A stretch of 64,000 bases of DNA from NCBI GenBank assembly GCA_030435675.1, contig CM059622.1, forward strand, positions 8,804,001 to 8,868,000, given 5' to 3'. Position 1 is the first letter of the stretch. Every line of letters begins with the position of its first letter. This stretch comes from Steinernema hermaphroditum. Taxonomy: Eukaryota > Nematoda > Chromadorea > Rhabditida > Steinernematidae. The position numbers were made by a program, and so were the translations under genes. The notes under the pieces were generated by a model. It had not been told where the DNA came from and did no database searches. It saw nothing but the letters and a program-made list of their open reading frames with translations. Positions 32,729-44,161 of this stretch are shown here, one piece after another.

Positions 32729-33987
32729 TACTTACTTACTTTACTTCATGAATCAAAGGCGTTACGCCTTGCATGACACCGAAAATAGACAACAGAGGAT
32801 ATCACTTGTAGACGGCTTAATTCCTGGCGTGGTGTTGATGTCGAACCGGTCGTAGACGGCGCGCTTCACGGGGCATCTGGGAATCGCGCATCTCCGGAAA
32901 TGGCGGTGAAACTTCTTCTTCTCGGGCGTTTGCGGCACAGCGGACGCTTCTGAGCTCGCATATGCTTCGAAAAGATGAGTCACTGGTCCAGAAGTTGCGT
33001 TTTCGTCGGTGGTGGCGTCCTCAGAGCGTCGGCGACCTTCGGGATGACATCTCGCGCTGCCGGATTCCTGGCGTCGGACATCTTGTTGTCAACGGTGGTG
33101 GGACTACGGCTTCCGGGTGTCCCAATTCCCTCTGGAAGCCGGAAAACTCATACATGCCACAGGATTTTCTGTGACCAACCGGGCGCTCAGAGAGCGACCG
33201 GAGGGACCGACCACTCGCCACCGCGACATTTTTATTCACACATATGACTGCCAATTTTAAAAAGTGTGTGCAAAATATCACTAACAATGTCTCATAAAAA
33301 GCTGCAATTTCGACGCTGTTCGCCTTTTCGTCGACCTTTATCGATTACTCGGTAATTTGTGCCCCCAGCGATCGGTCGGGTCGTCCGCTCGCTCTCTCTG
33401 AGGCTGTCTGAGCCGATTGAGTTGAGTGAGCGGTCGTTCTCGGCCGTCGTTGTTGGCGCAATGATCGCCCCGGCTCCCAGAAGGCCTGGAACACCAGGGA
33501 GCCGTAGTTCCACCGTCTTGCCAAGAGGCCCGTCACTGCCGCCCGACTCCACCCGCGCCACCAGAGAAGTCGAAGAAGCGTTGCAATTCCGAAGTCCGCG
33601 TCGCCAGCTGCCCTGATGGTTCCCGGTTCGCCTGTTGTGCTCCGACAACGCGTTTCGCCTGCATGCCTGTTCTTCACTCGTGCCGCCCGCGGAAGCCGCC
33701 GAAGAAGCTTCTCAACTCCGACGTCCGCGCCGCCACCTGAGCTGAAGATGGGTTTGCTGTGCTCCACCGTCTCCGGAATCAGCTCTTCGCCTCTCTGATG
33801 CCCGCGCACACTAATGGGATCGCCGTGCTCTACTCTGATGTGCCGAAGTCAGAAGAAGACCGGCGACTACGGAGTGATAATGTGTTTCTTGTGCATATAT
33901 ATGACGTCTCGCAAGGCCTAAGCCTTAGATACGAGAAATAAACTCGTAAACTCGTTATCGATTACTTGCTCTATTGCTACTCGCTTC
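32729..33987. other. Interior of DDE transposon, no supported gene
   Basis: Conflicting open frames on both strands and no domain I recognise. A 20-nt match to the inverse of the transposase 3' end (ATTTTTATTCACACATATGA near 33,226) suggests that about 500 bp (32,729-33,225) were inserted into a longer left arm. Two diverged copies of an AAGAAGC...CCGACGTCCGCG segment lie near 33,570 and 33,700. Confidence 0.35.
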
Positions 33988-34495
33988 ATCCCCTATATAT
34001 AAATGGAGAACCGACGGGTCCATTGGTCTGTGTGTGTGTGTGTGTGTTTTTCCGTGAGCACGGAGAAAACACCCACACAAAATAATGACTCCGAGGGAAA
34101 CCGAACCCGACACCGCCCGCTTACAAACAGAGAACGTTCGCAATGAGCCACACAGACAGCTGAGATGGCAGTGCTCTACTTCCACTATCTCTCTGGCGAT
34201 GCTAGGCTTTGAGTTTTTTTTTGCTGTTTTTGAGTGATTTTTTGCCTACTTTGTAGCCAGCAGTGTTTTCGGTTCGAGTTTCCTGAAACTTTACAGTTTT
34301 TTGGACAACTTCAGTCATTTGCATGAGCGCCAATCTTGCCGCCCGCAGGGCTATGGTGTCTTGCCGCCCGCAGGGCCACAGTTTTTAGCCCTAACTTCAG
34401 CCCTATCCATGAGCGCCAATCTTGCCGCCTGCAGGGCTACAGGCTAATTGGCTTTTAGCACCTGGAGGGCGCGAATTCGCGCGCAGCCGGGTTTA
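33988..34495 (-). mobile_element. tRNA-box repeat family C, copy 2
   Basis: Inverted relative to copy 1. It has the ATCCCCTATATATAAATGG end, a (GT)n tract, a B-box-like sequence, several copies of a GCCCTGCGGGCGGCAAGAT unit in inverse orientation, and the GAATTC palindrome next to GGGTTTA. It lies inside the 4.86-kb transposon, upstream of the transposase. Confidence 0.75.
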
Positions 34496-34700
34496 TTTTT
34501 ATAAGATCACAACAACACCGATTTTGTCGATAACAGACGGCCCGCCGCGCAAGGAAGGCCATAATCGTCAACAAGCGGGGTCACGCGATAGTCGCGCCGC
34601 AAGAGGGAAATCGTAAATTCTCCGTTTCATTCGCGTTTCCCTCACAGCATCGCTCTGTCTTTCTTTTCCGTATTCAGTGCCCTACCACTTTTAGACCATA

Positions 34701-36940
34701 ATGGCGACCCTTACGAAAGCTAAGAGACCGAAGCTGCCCAAAAACAAGCTTGAACCGCCCAGTCCTTCACAAGAGAGTTTACTTATAGTTCCGCGGGTGC
34801 CTGTCGTTCGAGTCGCACAGTCCGATATTTTTGAAAGGACACGTCAACTGGAAGCGTCTCTCGCGGCAGCTCGAAAGCTGGAAGAAAAACGTTTTCTACA
34901 ACAAGTAATTATACAGTAGTCTACAATGAAGATGCTGTGTTTTAGACGGCAATTAACAGAGTTTCCTCGGATGAAGTTCCGACTGTCCCTTGTCGATCTT
35001 TAGTGCGCAGAGCATTTGACTTCATACGACAAAAGTTTCGAAGATCAAGCGTGATCAGTGAAAGAGCCGCAATAAGTGCAGGCAGAGTTCCTGTGACAGC
35101 CAGTACACCATTCAAAAGGACTTTCTTATGTCACATCGATAAGTGCTATAAAGTGTTCGAAGCTGAAAAAGAACTGAAAAAGCTGCATGTTAAGAAACGA
35201 CCGAAGCGTGATCCGTCTCCAAAAGCGGCTTGTGATGCATCACAAAGGGATCAGGAGTTCAACGCAAGCAATGTTGTGAAGTTATTGTCACAGCGCTTCC
35301 CCATTCAACAATCTGATGACAAGTTCACCGATGCAGAGGAGACCATCTGCAATTCCATTATTGGTTATACTCAACTTCCGAAATGACACTACATTTTTAT
35401 TATTAGGATATATTTGCGACGTCCAAGAGGCACAAGAATCGCTAATATATGATCTTCTGGATGGTGACAAAGAAAATGTATCAAGTGATAGCAGCGAGGA
35501 TTACAGCGCGGAGGAAGTGGCAAGGTCATCACAGCGGTTGCGATATACACGAAAACAAATGGAGGACATCATTAAGGATTGCGATTTATACGGGTTACCG
35601 TACGTTCAACACAGATACGGGAAAATCAATTCCCGTAATGACATTGTGAGGTAAATAAAAGATCTTTCCACAAGTACTTTAATAGAAGTTGCTCACAGGA
35701 TGCGCCAATATCTGGAAGGTTCTGTGCGGCTTGCGGAAGCTGAAGTGAAGAAAGGGCTTTCCGTAGCCTTCGAGGACTGGATGAATAAAGGCTACCACAT
35801 TAATGACCGCGACCTTCATTTGGAGGCTGTCGAAATCGCACGACGCAAGAACCATATTCACTTTAAGGTATACTGTCTCGCATTTTTCGTGACATTGGAT
35901 CTTTCATAGGCCAGCCCCCACTTCATCTTCCGTTTCAAAAAGAAGTACAGAATAGTGAGTCGAAAAATAACCCACGTTACAACGAAAAAATCATTCGTGG
36001 ATAGGGAGCGTCAAAGAGAGATTTGCGAGAAATTCCGCAATGAAATGAAGTCTCTCATTGCTAATCACACTGACAAGGGAAAAGTAAGTTATTGTCATAA
36101 AGAACATTGAAATAGATTGCGATCCAGATTTTTAATTCGGACCAAACTGGGCTAAGGCTGGAGCTCCGATCAGGCCGAACACTAGCATATAAAGGATCAA
36201 GACATATAGAAGTGCTAGTTCAACGCAAAAACGCTTTGACACACAGCCTTACACTCCAGCCAGTAATCAGTGCTGACAGTTATCTCCAAACCCCGATGTT
36301 GGTGTGTTTTATGGAGCGGAAACCACCAGCAAGCTTCCACGCCGATCTTCAAGAGTTCAAGTATTTCTACTGCGTGAGTTCATGTAGTGGGCTAATGACT
36401 AGCCAACTGGCATGCGAATGGATTAGGAAAGTCTTTTTACCGAATGGCGGTGAGAACTCGGTTTTGATTGTTGTTTCCTGGGGCGGATATCATCAAGCTG
36501 CAAAACAGTTTGGTAATAGAACACGGCGAATAGAATTCACCTTTATTCCTCCACGCACAACTGCTGATCTTCAGCCTTTGGACGTATTCTTCAATCGTCA
36601 AATTAAATCATTTCATCGCCATTTCACAGAGCTGCTCACTCGCATTCGCCCGCAATTCATTGTCTCTATCCGCCTTAATATAGCTAAAATGCTCAACTTT
36701 TTGGTATGCCAGTTTACTGCGCCCCGGTTTCAACAAATGATTTTGCTGGCATGGAAGAGGGCTGGTTTCATTGACGGGGAAACCGCCCGCTTTCTAACTC
36801 CTGAAGCATATTGTTTTAATTTCTCCGATGATGATTCTGTATGCTTTTGCAGGCAACCAGTTGTATTCCGATGCGCACACTGCTCTCAAATGTTCTGTAT
36901 CGATCATACCATCGTTGTCTCATGTCATATGTGTGAATAA
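34701..36940 (+). CDS. DDE transposase (CENP-B/pogo-like), multi-exon
   Basis: Six or more exons. The N-terminus is basic (MATLTKAKRPKLPKNK). The middle contains a helix-turn-helix-type DNA-binding region ending FRFKKKYRIVSRKITHVTTK. The DDE_1-like core has FNSDQTGLRLELRSGRTLAY (first Asp), GGENSVLIVVSWGGYHQAAK (where relatives have Asp before SWGGY; here it is Val) and FIPPRTTADLQPLDVFFNRQ (third Asp). The C-terminus is a cysteine/histidine cluster (CFCRQPVVFRCAHCSQMFC, then IDH and CHMC). An acceptor (ccacttttag) lies 6 nt upstream of the ATG. The frames are otherwise intact, so it decayed only recently. The assignment to pogo/Tc5-like families is tentative. Confidence 0.75.
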
Positions 36941-37263
36941 AAATGTTGTTATTAAAATGTTACATTTCTAAATCAGTGTAGTAAGTGAAAAAAAAGAAGT
37001 TACCCTTCGGGGATTCGAACCCGCCCCCTGTCAATTGGTAGTTTAGAGCACTACCACTCGACCACACGAGCAGGAGACGTCATCGCAATTCAAATCTACT
37101 AGTATCGAATGTCGTGAATTTTGGCAACTTCGGGGCCCTGTTTAGGGTGGATACTTTCATTATGGGCTTGCGAGTTTATGTGTGCTTGACTTCTCAGACA
37201 CACCCCTACCGCTGTGCCAAATATCAGCTCGATCGGCGTGTATCACTTGGGAACAGTCCCTTG
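36938..37263 (-). repeat. Right TIR with pol III-like boxes
   Basis: Near-identical inverse copy of 32404-32728, with the tRNA-like segment at about 36,990-37,070 on the minus strand. Confidence 0.85.
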
Positions 37264-37529
37264 CAAGTGTACACCAACCGGTGTGATTCAAATCGCAAAC
37301 GCGATACACTCAAGCAAAACACCCAAGAACAAAACACCACCTTCCTAATAGTAAACACTTCTAGAACAGATCAACTATCGACTGCTCGTTTGAACTGTTT
37401 AGCAAGATGAAGAAATTCAAACGAATTTCGCCCTTACCCCTAACCTAAACACCGAACCTACGACAAATCGTCTCAGCAAATCGTACTGAGACACAACGCC
37501 AGTTTTGTCGGCGTGCTACGCGGAAATCA

Positions 37530-38326
37530 ACCTTATTATGTTTCCTGGTGCTCACCATCACTGGTTCTTGCCTTGCTTCAAATATAGCTTAAAAATCCTT
37601 TGGAGAAATCGAAACTGGCAACTCAAATTTCACCTCTGTGGTGAAGCTGTTTTTCATTCTTTCGCGTTCCTATCTGTTTTGCTAATCATCTCAGGACGTG
37701 AAATGGAATGAACCAAAAAATGTTGGCTGGGATGAGTGTCGAACCCCGATCCCCCAGAGCGGTAAGCAAGACACTATCCAGCTCGACCATACAAACAGTT
37801 GGTGCTCCGCCAACATCGCTGGCTATATTCATTTCTACGAACTTTAGAAAGGTATTCACGCGTACAAGTGCGTGTATTGGTCGGAACAGAATAGGTTCTG
37901 CCGCTATGATATCTATAAGGATAAACAGAGAAGGGAGGACGCGAAAGAATGAAAAACAGCTTCACCACAAAGATGGAATTTGGGTTAGCAGTGCCGATTC
38001 CTGCAAAGGATTCCAAACTAAAGCGTTGATAAACACCAGGATATGTGGAAATATGTAGATTTGGTGAAAGGAAAAAAGGTAGAAAAAAAAGCAAATGGGG
38101 GTCGAACCCGACACCGTTGACTGGTGGCTCAGAGCACTACCCCTTTACCACGCAGGAACGTCACAGAAGAGAAATTTCAACATACTAGTCGCGACTGCCG
38201 TTATTTTTCATATTTCGGGGGCCTGTTTATGGTAGCCAGTCTGCATATGGGCAGCGCGTTTTCTCCTCTATCCGTTACACCACATTTCATTTCAATCTGC
38301 AACTATCACTTGGGGATGTTCTCTTG
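37530..38326. mobile_element. Partial non-autonomous CAAGGG-family element
   Basis: 37,530-38,085 is homologous to the middle of the element at 39322-40436, and includes a second tRNA-like stretch (minus strand, about 37,730-37,800, with GGGTTCGACAC or similar). 38,085-38,326 is an inverted terminal repeat with tRNA-like boxes, ending CTCTTG followed by TGA. The left terminal repeat is missing. Confidence 0.65.
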
Positions 38327-39047
38327 TGAAAGCAAGATGAAGAATCCCCGTTCGATTTTTCATCTGCTTAACGATCCCAAATCGAACGTATGACATACTC
38401 CCTACGATATCCAGCGAAACTTCGTTTCGAGACCCGCAGTGGTCTCAAAACACCCTACAACGAAATAGTCATTTCTTCGCTGTTTGATTCTGAAATCTGA
38501 AAAGACCATGGTGTTTCACTAGCGAACCGTATCTAGGCGTCTTTGCGGAGAAGTGTGAAAAAAGAAAATGTGCAGTATGTGCTGAAAAAAAATTTCTGCT
38601 ACACCGGCTAGAAGGCCTATCTTCAATTCAAATTTTTGTTTTGCTATTCAGCCATATTTTGATGCTACATGGGACTAGGTGGCAAGAAAAACGAAAATGT
38701 ACACAAATTTGCCGATGAGCCTTATGAAAGTGACTCATCTGGGATTTGAGAACCTATCGAAAATATGGGATCCTGCGGCGATCGCCCTTGCGGGGCAAGT
38801 GCAGGGTGCGATAGCCGTTTCACGGGGGGGGGGGGGGTGCTGCCGTTTGTTTCTAGTCGCAGCGAGAGTGCAAAAATGGCGCGCCAGGACCAGACGACGA
38901 AAAGGACACAAGCTTTTTGAATTCGACTATATTTGTGGAAAATAGCAGAATGAATACGAAACAACAAGCACCCGGACATGTACAAACGAGGGACGAAACT
39001 TATTTACAGAAAACTGTGCATAAGACGCATGTCAGTATGTGATAAAA
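38327..39047. other. Spacer downstream of Claspin
   Basis: No gene supported. A run of 13 G occurs near 38,826. The first 100 bases may still be mobile-element debris. Confidence 0.35.
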
Positions 39048-42000
39048 TCAAGAATCGAACGATTCGAATATGTTCGCAGCTCGGGCTCTCTTCGAGGGCT
39101 TCTCGCTAGTAGTCGTACCCTTGAAGGGACGCTTCGCGTTTTTGCCGACCGACGGCATAACCGTGAAAAGAGAGTGGGGGGCGATGTTGCTTGCTGAGGA
39201 GGACTCCTTCATAATGATACCCAACGAATCCGAATTCTGAAGCATGGAGTCGCGGTTCCCGCCGCTGTACATCCTGGATACAAGTTCCGAGTATCCCACT
39301 AAACATAACACATCAGACTGACAAGGGACTGTTCCCAAGTGATACGCGCAGATCGAGCTGATATTTGGCACAGCGGTAGGGGTGTGTCTGAGAAGTCAAG
39401 CACACATAAACTCGCAAGCCCATAATGAAAGTATCCACCCAAAACAAGGCCTTGAAGTTACCAAAATTCACGACACTCAATACTAGTAGAATTGAATTGC
39501 AATCGTACACTGTGCTCGTGTGGTCGAGGGGTAGTACTCTGACACACCAATTTACGGGTGCGGGTTCGATTCCCACAGGAAATCTTCTATTTTTCGATTT
39601 TCCTTCTTATCACCGAAACTGTACATTATTATGTTTCTTGGTGTTTAACAACACCGTTTCTTGTTTTGCATCAAATGTAGCCTAAAAAGCCCTTTGTACG
39701 AATCCGAACTAGTATCCCAGATTTCACTTTTGTGGTGAAGCTGTTTTTCGTTCTTTCACGGTCCCCTCTCTTTTGCTAATTACCTCAGGACATCAAACCA
39801 AAGAAGAATGGCTGGGATAGGTGTCGAACCCGGATCCCAAGAACGGCAACCAAGAGACTATCCAGCTCGACCACATAAACAGTTGTCGCTGATCCAGCAA
39901 AGTTGACTATATTCAATAAAACGCGACTTTCTGAAGGCATTTACGCGTATATGTGTTTGTATTGGCCAGAATCGAATAGGATCTGTCATTGTGACATCTT
40001 AAACGATAAGGGGAGAAGGGGGAACGCCAAAGAATGAAAAACAACTCCATGACAAAGGTGAAATTCGGGTTACCTATTCCGATTCCTGCAAAGGGTTCCA
40101 AACCAAAGACCAGTGTTGGTAAACGCCAGGAGATGTGAAAATATGCTGATATGGTTAGAAGAAAGAAGATGGAAGCATAGTAAAACAAGGCTGGGGTCGA
40201 ATCCGAGACCGTACACTGGGGTCTCAGAGCACTACCCCACGAGCACAACGCGCCGTTGCAATTCAATTTTATTAGTATTGAGTGGCGTGAATTTTGGTAA
40301 CTTCAAGGCCTTGTTTAGGGTGGATACTTTCGTTTTGGGCAGGCGTGTTTATGTGTACTTGACTTCTCAGACACACCCCTAGCACTGTGCCAAATATCAG
40401 CTCGATCTGCGCGTATCACTTGGGAACAGTCCCTTGTGAGCAGGTCGTTTACCTTTCTTCTTCAAGGCTAAAGCGCCTGTTTGCAGCATCGAAGATCTCT
40501 CCTCTAATTCGTCAAAACCGAAAACAGCGTTCGATGAGTATACCTAAACTGCCGAAATGACGACAAGCTGGACCGAACTGACCTCCTCTTGTTTACTTAA
40601 AAGCCAAGCAGCCTTCTCAGCCCGCTTTTGCGATTCTTCAGCTTCGTTGTCATGCGTTTCGGCCTCCTCCTCTTTCTCTGGGTTGTTTTCCTTCTCCTCC
40701 TCTTCAACATCCACTTTCGCGTCTTCTTCATCGCGAAGCTTGAAGCGGAAGTTTCTATCCGTGCTCGAGTAGATGTCGCCCTCAGCGATGAATTTGTCCT
40801 GGAGGTACAGGAGGCGACGGTCTTCTTCGTCTTGTTGCTGCTTGATGAACTGCTTCTGGAGGTCGGCCCGCAGCACTTCACTGTCAGGAACGTCGTCCGC
40901 GTCACCTTCCTCGATTTCGTACTCGTCGTTGTCGTCACCATCGCTGTCCGCATCGCTTCCCACATCGTCACCGCTCAGCGAAGCTTCCTCATCGTAAAAG
41001 TTGCTCCTTAACGAACGAATCTCATGACAAAGAATTCCTGAACACATCTCACTTTTTGTAGATTTTCCTGTATTCGGCGACTTCGTCATCGCTATCCTCC
41101 GCGTCGTTAGTATCTTGTTCCATTGTTTCATCGCGATCTGGCTCGAATCCATCGCGTGCCTCCTCATCCAGAAGGACGGTATTTTGAGATCCAGTTTCGG
41201 CATCCATCTCTTCCTTTTCGTCATCAGAATCTGAGTCAGAGTCAAAGTTCAGTTTGGGCACTTTCTTGTTCTTCGGAGCAACGTCTTCATCGCTTTCAGC
41301 TTCAGGTGCACTTGCTTTCATGAGATTACCAAAGTCCGTCGCCACCGCCACTTTCTGAGTTTCGTCACCTTTTTCCTTCTCAATGCTTTTAGCATGTTTA
41401 TTGAGTACGTCCACTGCAAGGATGAACAGTTAGTTGTATGCACGCATTCCCGTACCTTTAGTATCAAATTTCATTGCTTCCTTGGTGACAGTTGGAAGCT
41501 GCACGTGGGCAGAATCGCTTGCTTAAGCATTTCATTAAAGTCGCATTGATCAGCGAAAACTTACGAAAACCTCCAGAGCAGAGAAGGAGAAGTTCGTCGT
41601 CGTCGATGGATTGCGAAACCAATCCCAACGGATTCACTGGTTTCCTGAAAGACCATGCTGAGAGAGTACCACAGTTACACAACGAACTTTTCGGCATTGG
41701 CTGCTTCGATTTGCGAAGGGTCAAACTGGCTGAACGACAGCATATCATAGCTATCATTTGGGTTCACTCTCCTCGGAAGCTGAGGAACCTTAAATCCGGT
41801 GGGACACGCTTGGATCGAGCTGCTTGAGACGTTCACAGGAGAACTGCTCTCACTCTGCTTTGCCTCTTCAGCACGATTTTCGCCGGGTAGCTCTGGTCTT
41901 TTGTGGTTCGATTCCTCTTCATCGTCGCTCAGTACCATTCTGCGAATTGATTTCTAAAGCAAATATTGCTCCGTGCTACCCAGAAAGGATTACAAACCTC

Positions 42001-42829
42001 AATCGTTTCCGGCGCGTCGTCTTCATCGTCGCTTTCGAGATTCTCATTTGTTTTCTTTTCACTGGGTTCTCCCGTAGATTCATTTTCATCGGAATCGTCA
42101 TCGGAACCAGACGACTCTTCTTCAAAGTTATGCTTGTTCTCATCGTAGTCAGACTTGTCATCGCTGTTGAGTGGATCCTTGGAAGTTCTAAGTGGCCAGT
42201 TCAGCTTGGAAATAATTCGCCACTTACGGTTTCGAAGCAGTTCCCTCGCCGGGCTTTTCCTTTTCAAGCTCTTCCTCACTTTCTTCTCCCTCATGTTGCT
42301 CAGCGTCTGGATTGTCCTCCTTGAACAGTCGATGGCGTTTTTCGAGGCCCTGTAGGGTTCGCTGCTCGATTTTCTCGCTCATCTTCTGCTTCATAAGCGC
42401 CAGGTGTTTGACTAGAATTAGCGTGCGTCAGAATATCGTACAGAAGACGTTCTCAGTTACATCCTGAACGTCCGGTCACTGTCATCGTGGGAGATTTCTT
42501 CTGAGTCTTCCTTGGGCCATCGAACTTCGAGCCGTACCACGCGTTCAACTCCTTTTGCCTCTGGAAATGGTTCCTGACTTCCGATCACCCACGGGTTCGC
42601 TTACCTCCCGGAGGCCCAGATCGATCTTAACGAAAGGCTGGATTTTCGGAGTACCCTTCGTCTTGGCCAGAATCATCTCTCTCCGAAGTCGCCGCTTCTC
42701 TTCGAGTCTTCGCTCCTCGCTCGATTTCTCTTCCCCGACGACGTTCTCTATCACTTTCGGAACCGCCGCTTCCGAGTCCTTTTCTCCATCGCCGAAGGAT
42801 GTGCCGCCGAAGTCCAAATCCACTTCCAT
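39048..42829 (-). CDS. CLSPN: Claspin, replication checkpoint adaptor
   Basis: Replication-fork protein that recruits and activates CHK1. The ATG at 42829 begins MEVDLDFGGTSFGDGEKDSE, followed by a basic helix (EERRLEEKRRLRREMILAKT). Long acidic serine-rich stretches follow (DDDSDENESTGEPSEKKTNE). The conserved C-terminal region reads FYDEEASLSGDDVGSDADSD, then YEIEEGDADDVPDSEVLRAD and RRLLYLQDKFIAEGDIYSS, which matches the FxDEEAELSGS...DLHSD block of Claspins. The last exons are AVFGFDELEERSSMLQTGAL and the piece ending KRARAANIFESFDS. The intron between these two holds a 1,115-bp transposon. At least nine exons. It diverges from MRPL46, with 215 bp between the start codons. Confidence 0.85.
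39319..40439. mobile_element. 1.1-kb non-autonomous transposon in Claspin intron
   Basis: Element 39322-40436 (1,115 bp) flanked by TGA on both sides. The inverted ends start CAAGGGACTGTTCCCAAGTG and run about 280-300 bp. Each carries a tRNA-like segment (near 39,515-39,585 and 40,190-40,255), and a third tRNA-like stretch lies between them. No transposase. It shares its ends with the 4.86-kb element, which could supply the enzyme. Confidence 0.85.
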
Positions 42830-43044
42830 TTTCCTGTGAAGATCGAATTGCAAGGAAGGTCGCCGATGCGCGATTTCGTACCGCGCTGATTCGCGCTTAT
42901 ACCGTACACCCACAGACATCAATGACTTCGCTCCGAGACACCCCCGACTCGGTCCGAGCAGCCTTCTCCGATTTTTGTCGAATAGCTTTCTTTCCTCTCC
43001 ATCCCGAGGTCGTTTTCCACAGCTTCACGCAATCTCCTTTCAGA

Positions 43045-44025
43045 ATGAGTGTGCGGCGCCTGTGCTCGACAACAGCGGCTTCGGCGAACCTTGGCCGTCG
43101 CGTGAACATCTTCGGCGCCGTGGTCATCAGCCGATTTCCCGTCGTCGCCCCGCCGATGGCCGAAGTTGAGAAGCGCTACAGCGAGCAGGTACTCCAGGTA
43201 GAATCTGAAAACTCGCTGCGGTCAGATTTCGAACTGCGGTCCATCCGCGATAGAAAGTGCGTTACATTTCGTCCTCTACATGGTAGTATTCTTCTTTTAG
43301 GCTCATTGCAAGGAAGGAGCAGCTGGAGGCCGAAGGCAAGGATCTCAGTGAGCTGGAGGGCGAGCTCAGCTTCACCGCTGAGATGCAGGAAGATGAGTGG
43401 CTAATGAAATCCTCTGAGGTAAAAGCGAAATACGATTTTGGTAACTTTATCGTGTCGGAAAGCCACTGGAAACTTCGTTTTAGAAAAACCGCTTGAAACT
43501 GTTGCTGATCTTCAGTCCCTGAAGCGCTGCTTAGATAGGAAGTTGGTTCTTATTGTGAAGCAGAAGCTGCATCACAGGAGTGATGACTACCGAACTCCTT
43601 GGATAATCCCACAGAGGAAAAACGAAGGTGAAACCCTTCGTGAGGTGCTGTGAACGTTGCTCGGCTGGAGTAACCGTTTTGTTCTTTAGACGGTGGAACA
43701 GTGTATCGGGGATCTGTTTGAGGGAGTCCCGAAAATTAGCGTGATGGGCAATGCTCCGTTCGCGAGCTATCGGTACAGATACCCAAGGAAAGTAAAGGAT
43801 GCCGAAAAAGCTAACGAAGCTGAGGTTGGGAGAAGAAAGTACGAAGACGACGGGCATGTTTTGTTTCAGATCTTCTTTTTCGACGCCCATATTCACTCTT
43901 GGAACGACCCGGTTTTCAAGAAGGCTACCGTATCTGACTATATGTGGTGCACTCCCGAAGAGTTGCTGTCAAACCTCGCAAGAAGAGACTACAAGAATCG
44001 CCTCAAAACTGCCTTGTTCGAGTGA
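43045..44025 (+). CDS. MRPL46: Mitochondrial ribosomal protein L46
   Basis: Large-subunit mitoribosome protein with a NUDIX-like fold. The start MSVRRLCSTTAASANLGRRV looks like a mitochondrial targeting sequence. Later blocks: VVISRFPVVAPPMAEVEKRY, then LIARKEQLEAEGKDLSELEG, DDYRTPWIIPQRKNEGETLR, PKISVMGNAPFASYRYRYPR and VFKKATVSDYMWCTPEELLS. Four exons with short introns. The splice acceptor cctttcag lies immediately before the ATG (one base between), a strong spliced-leader-type start. First of three closely spaced plus-strand genes. Confidence 0.92.
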
Positions 44026-44161
44026 TTTTGTTGCTGTTGTCTTGTTACATAGATAAAATCGGTTACTAGGCGCTCTCCAACTTCTTGATCTTCGGTCACT
44101 TCCGGGAACTGGTACTACTCTTATGATCTCATTTGGTTGGTGTCATGTAGATGGGTTTCAG

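Larger units (their letters stand above)
32401..37266. mobile_element. 4.86-kb DDE transposon with tRNA-bearing long TIRs
   Basis: Element 32404-37263, with 3-bp flanking duplication CAA (32401-32403 and 37264-37266). The terminal inverted repeats (32404-32728 and 36938-37263) are about 326 bp and differ at roughly twenty positions. They start CAAGGGACTGTTCCCAAGTG. Each ends inward with tRNA-like A and B boxes, a run of 8-10 T, and CACTGATTTAGAAATGTAAC. The interior has a multi-exon transposase on the plus strand, a copy of repeat family C (33988-34495) and non-coding DNA. It lies just upstream of the DIRS-like gag. Confidence 0.8.

Noticed and set aside
32740..32983. Minus-strand frame with FHRHFRRCAIPRCPVK as a zinc-binding gene
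   Set aside because: The cysteine spacing fits no family I know and no start or splice support was found.
38826..38838. Run of 13 G as a G-quadruplex regulator
   Set aside because: A single homopolymer next to mobile-element debris; it could be slippage or sequencing error, with no further support.
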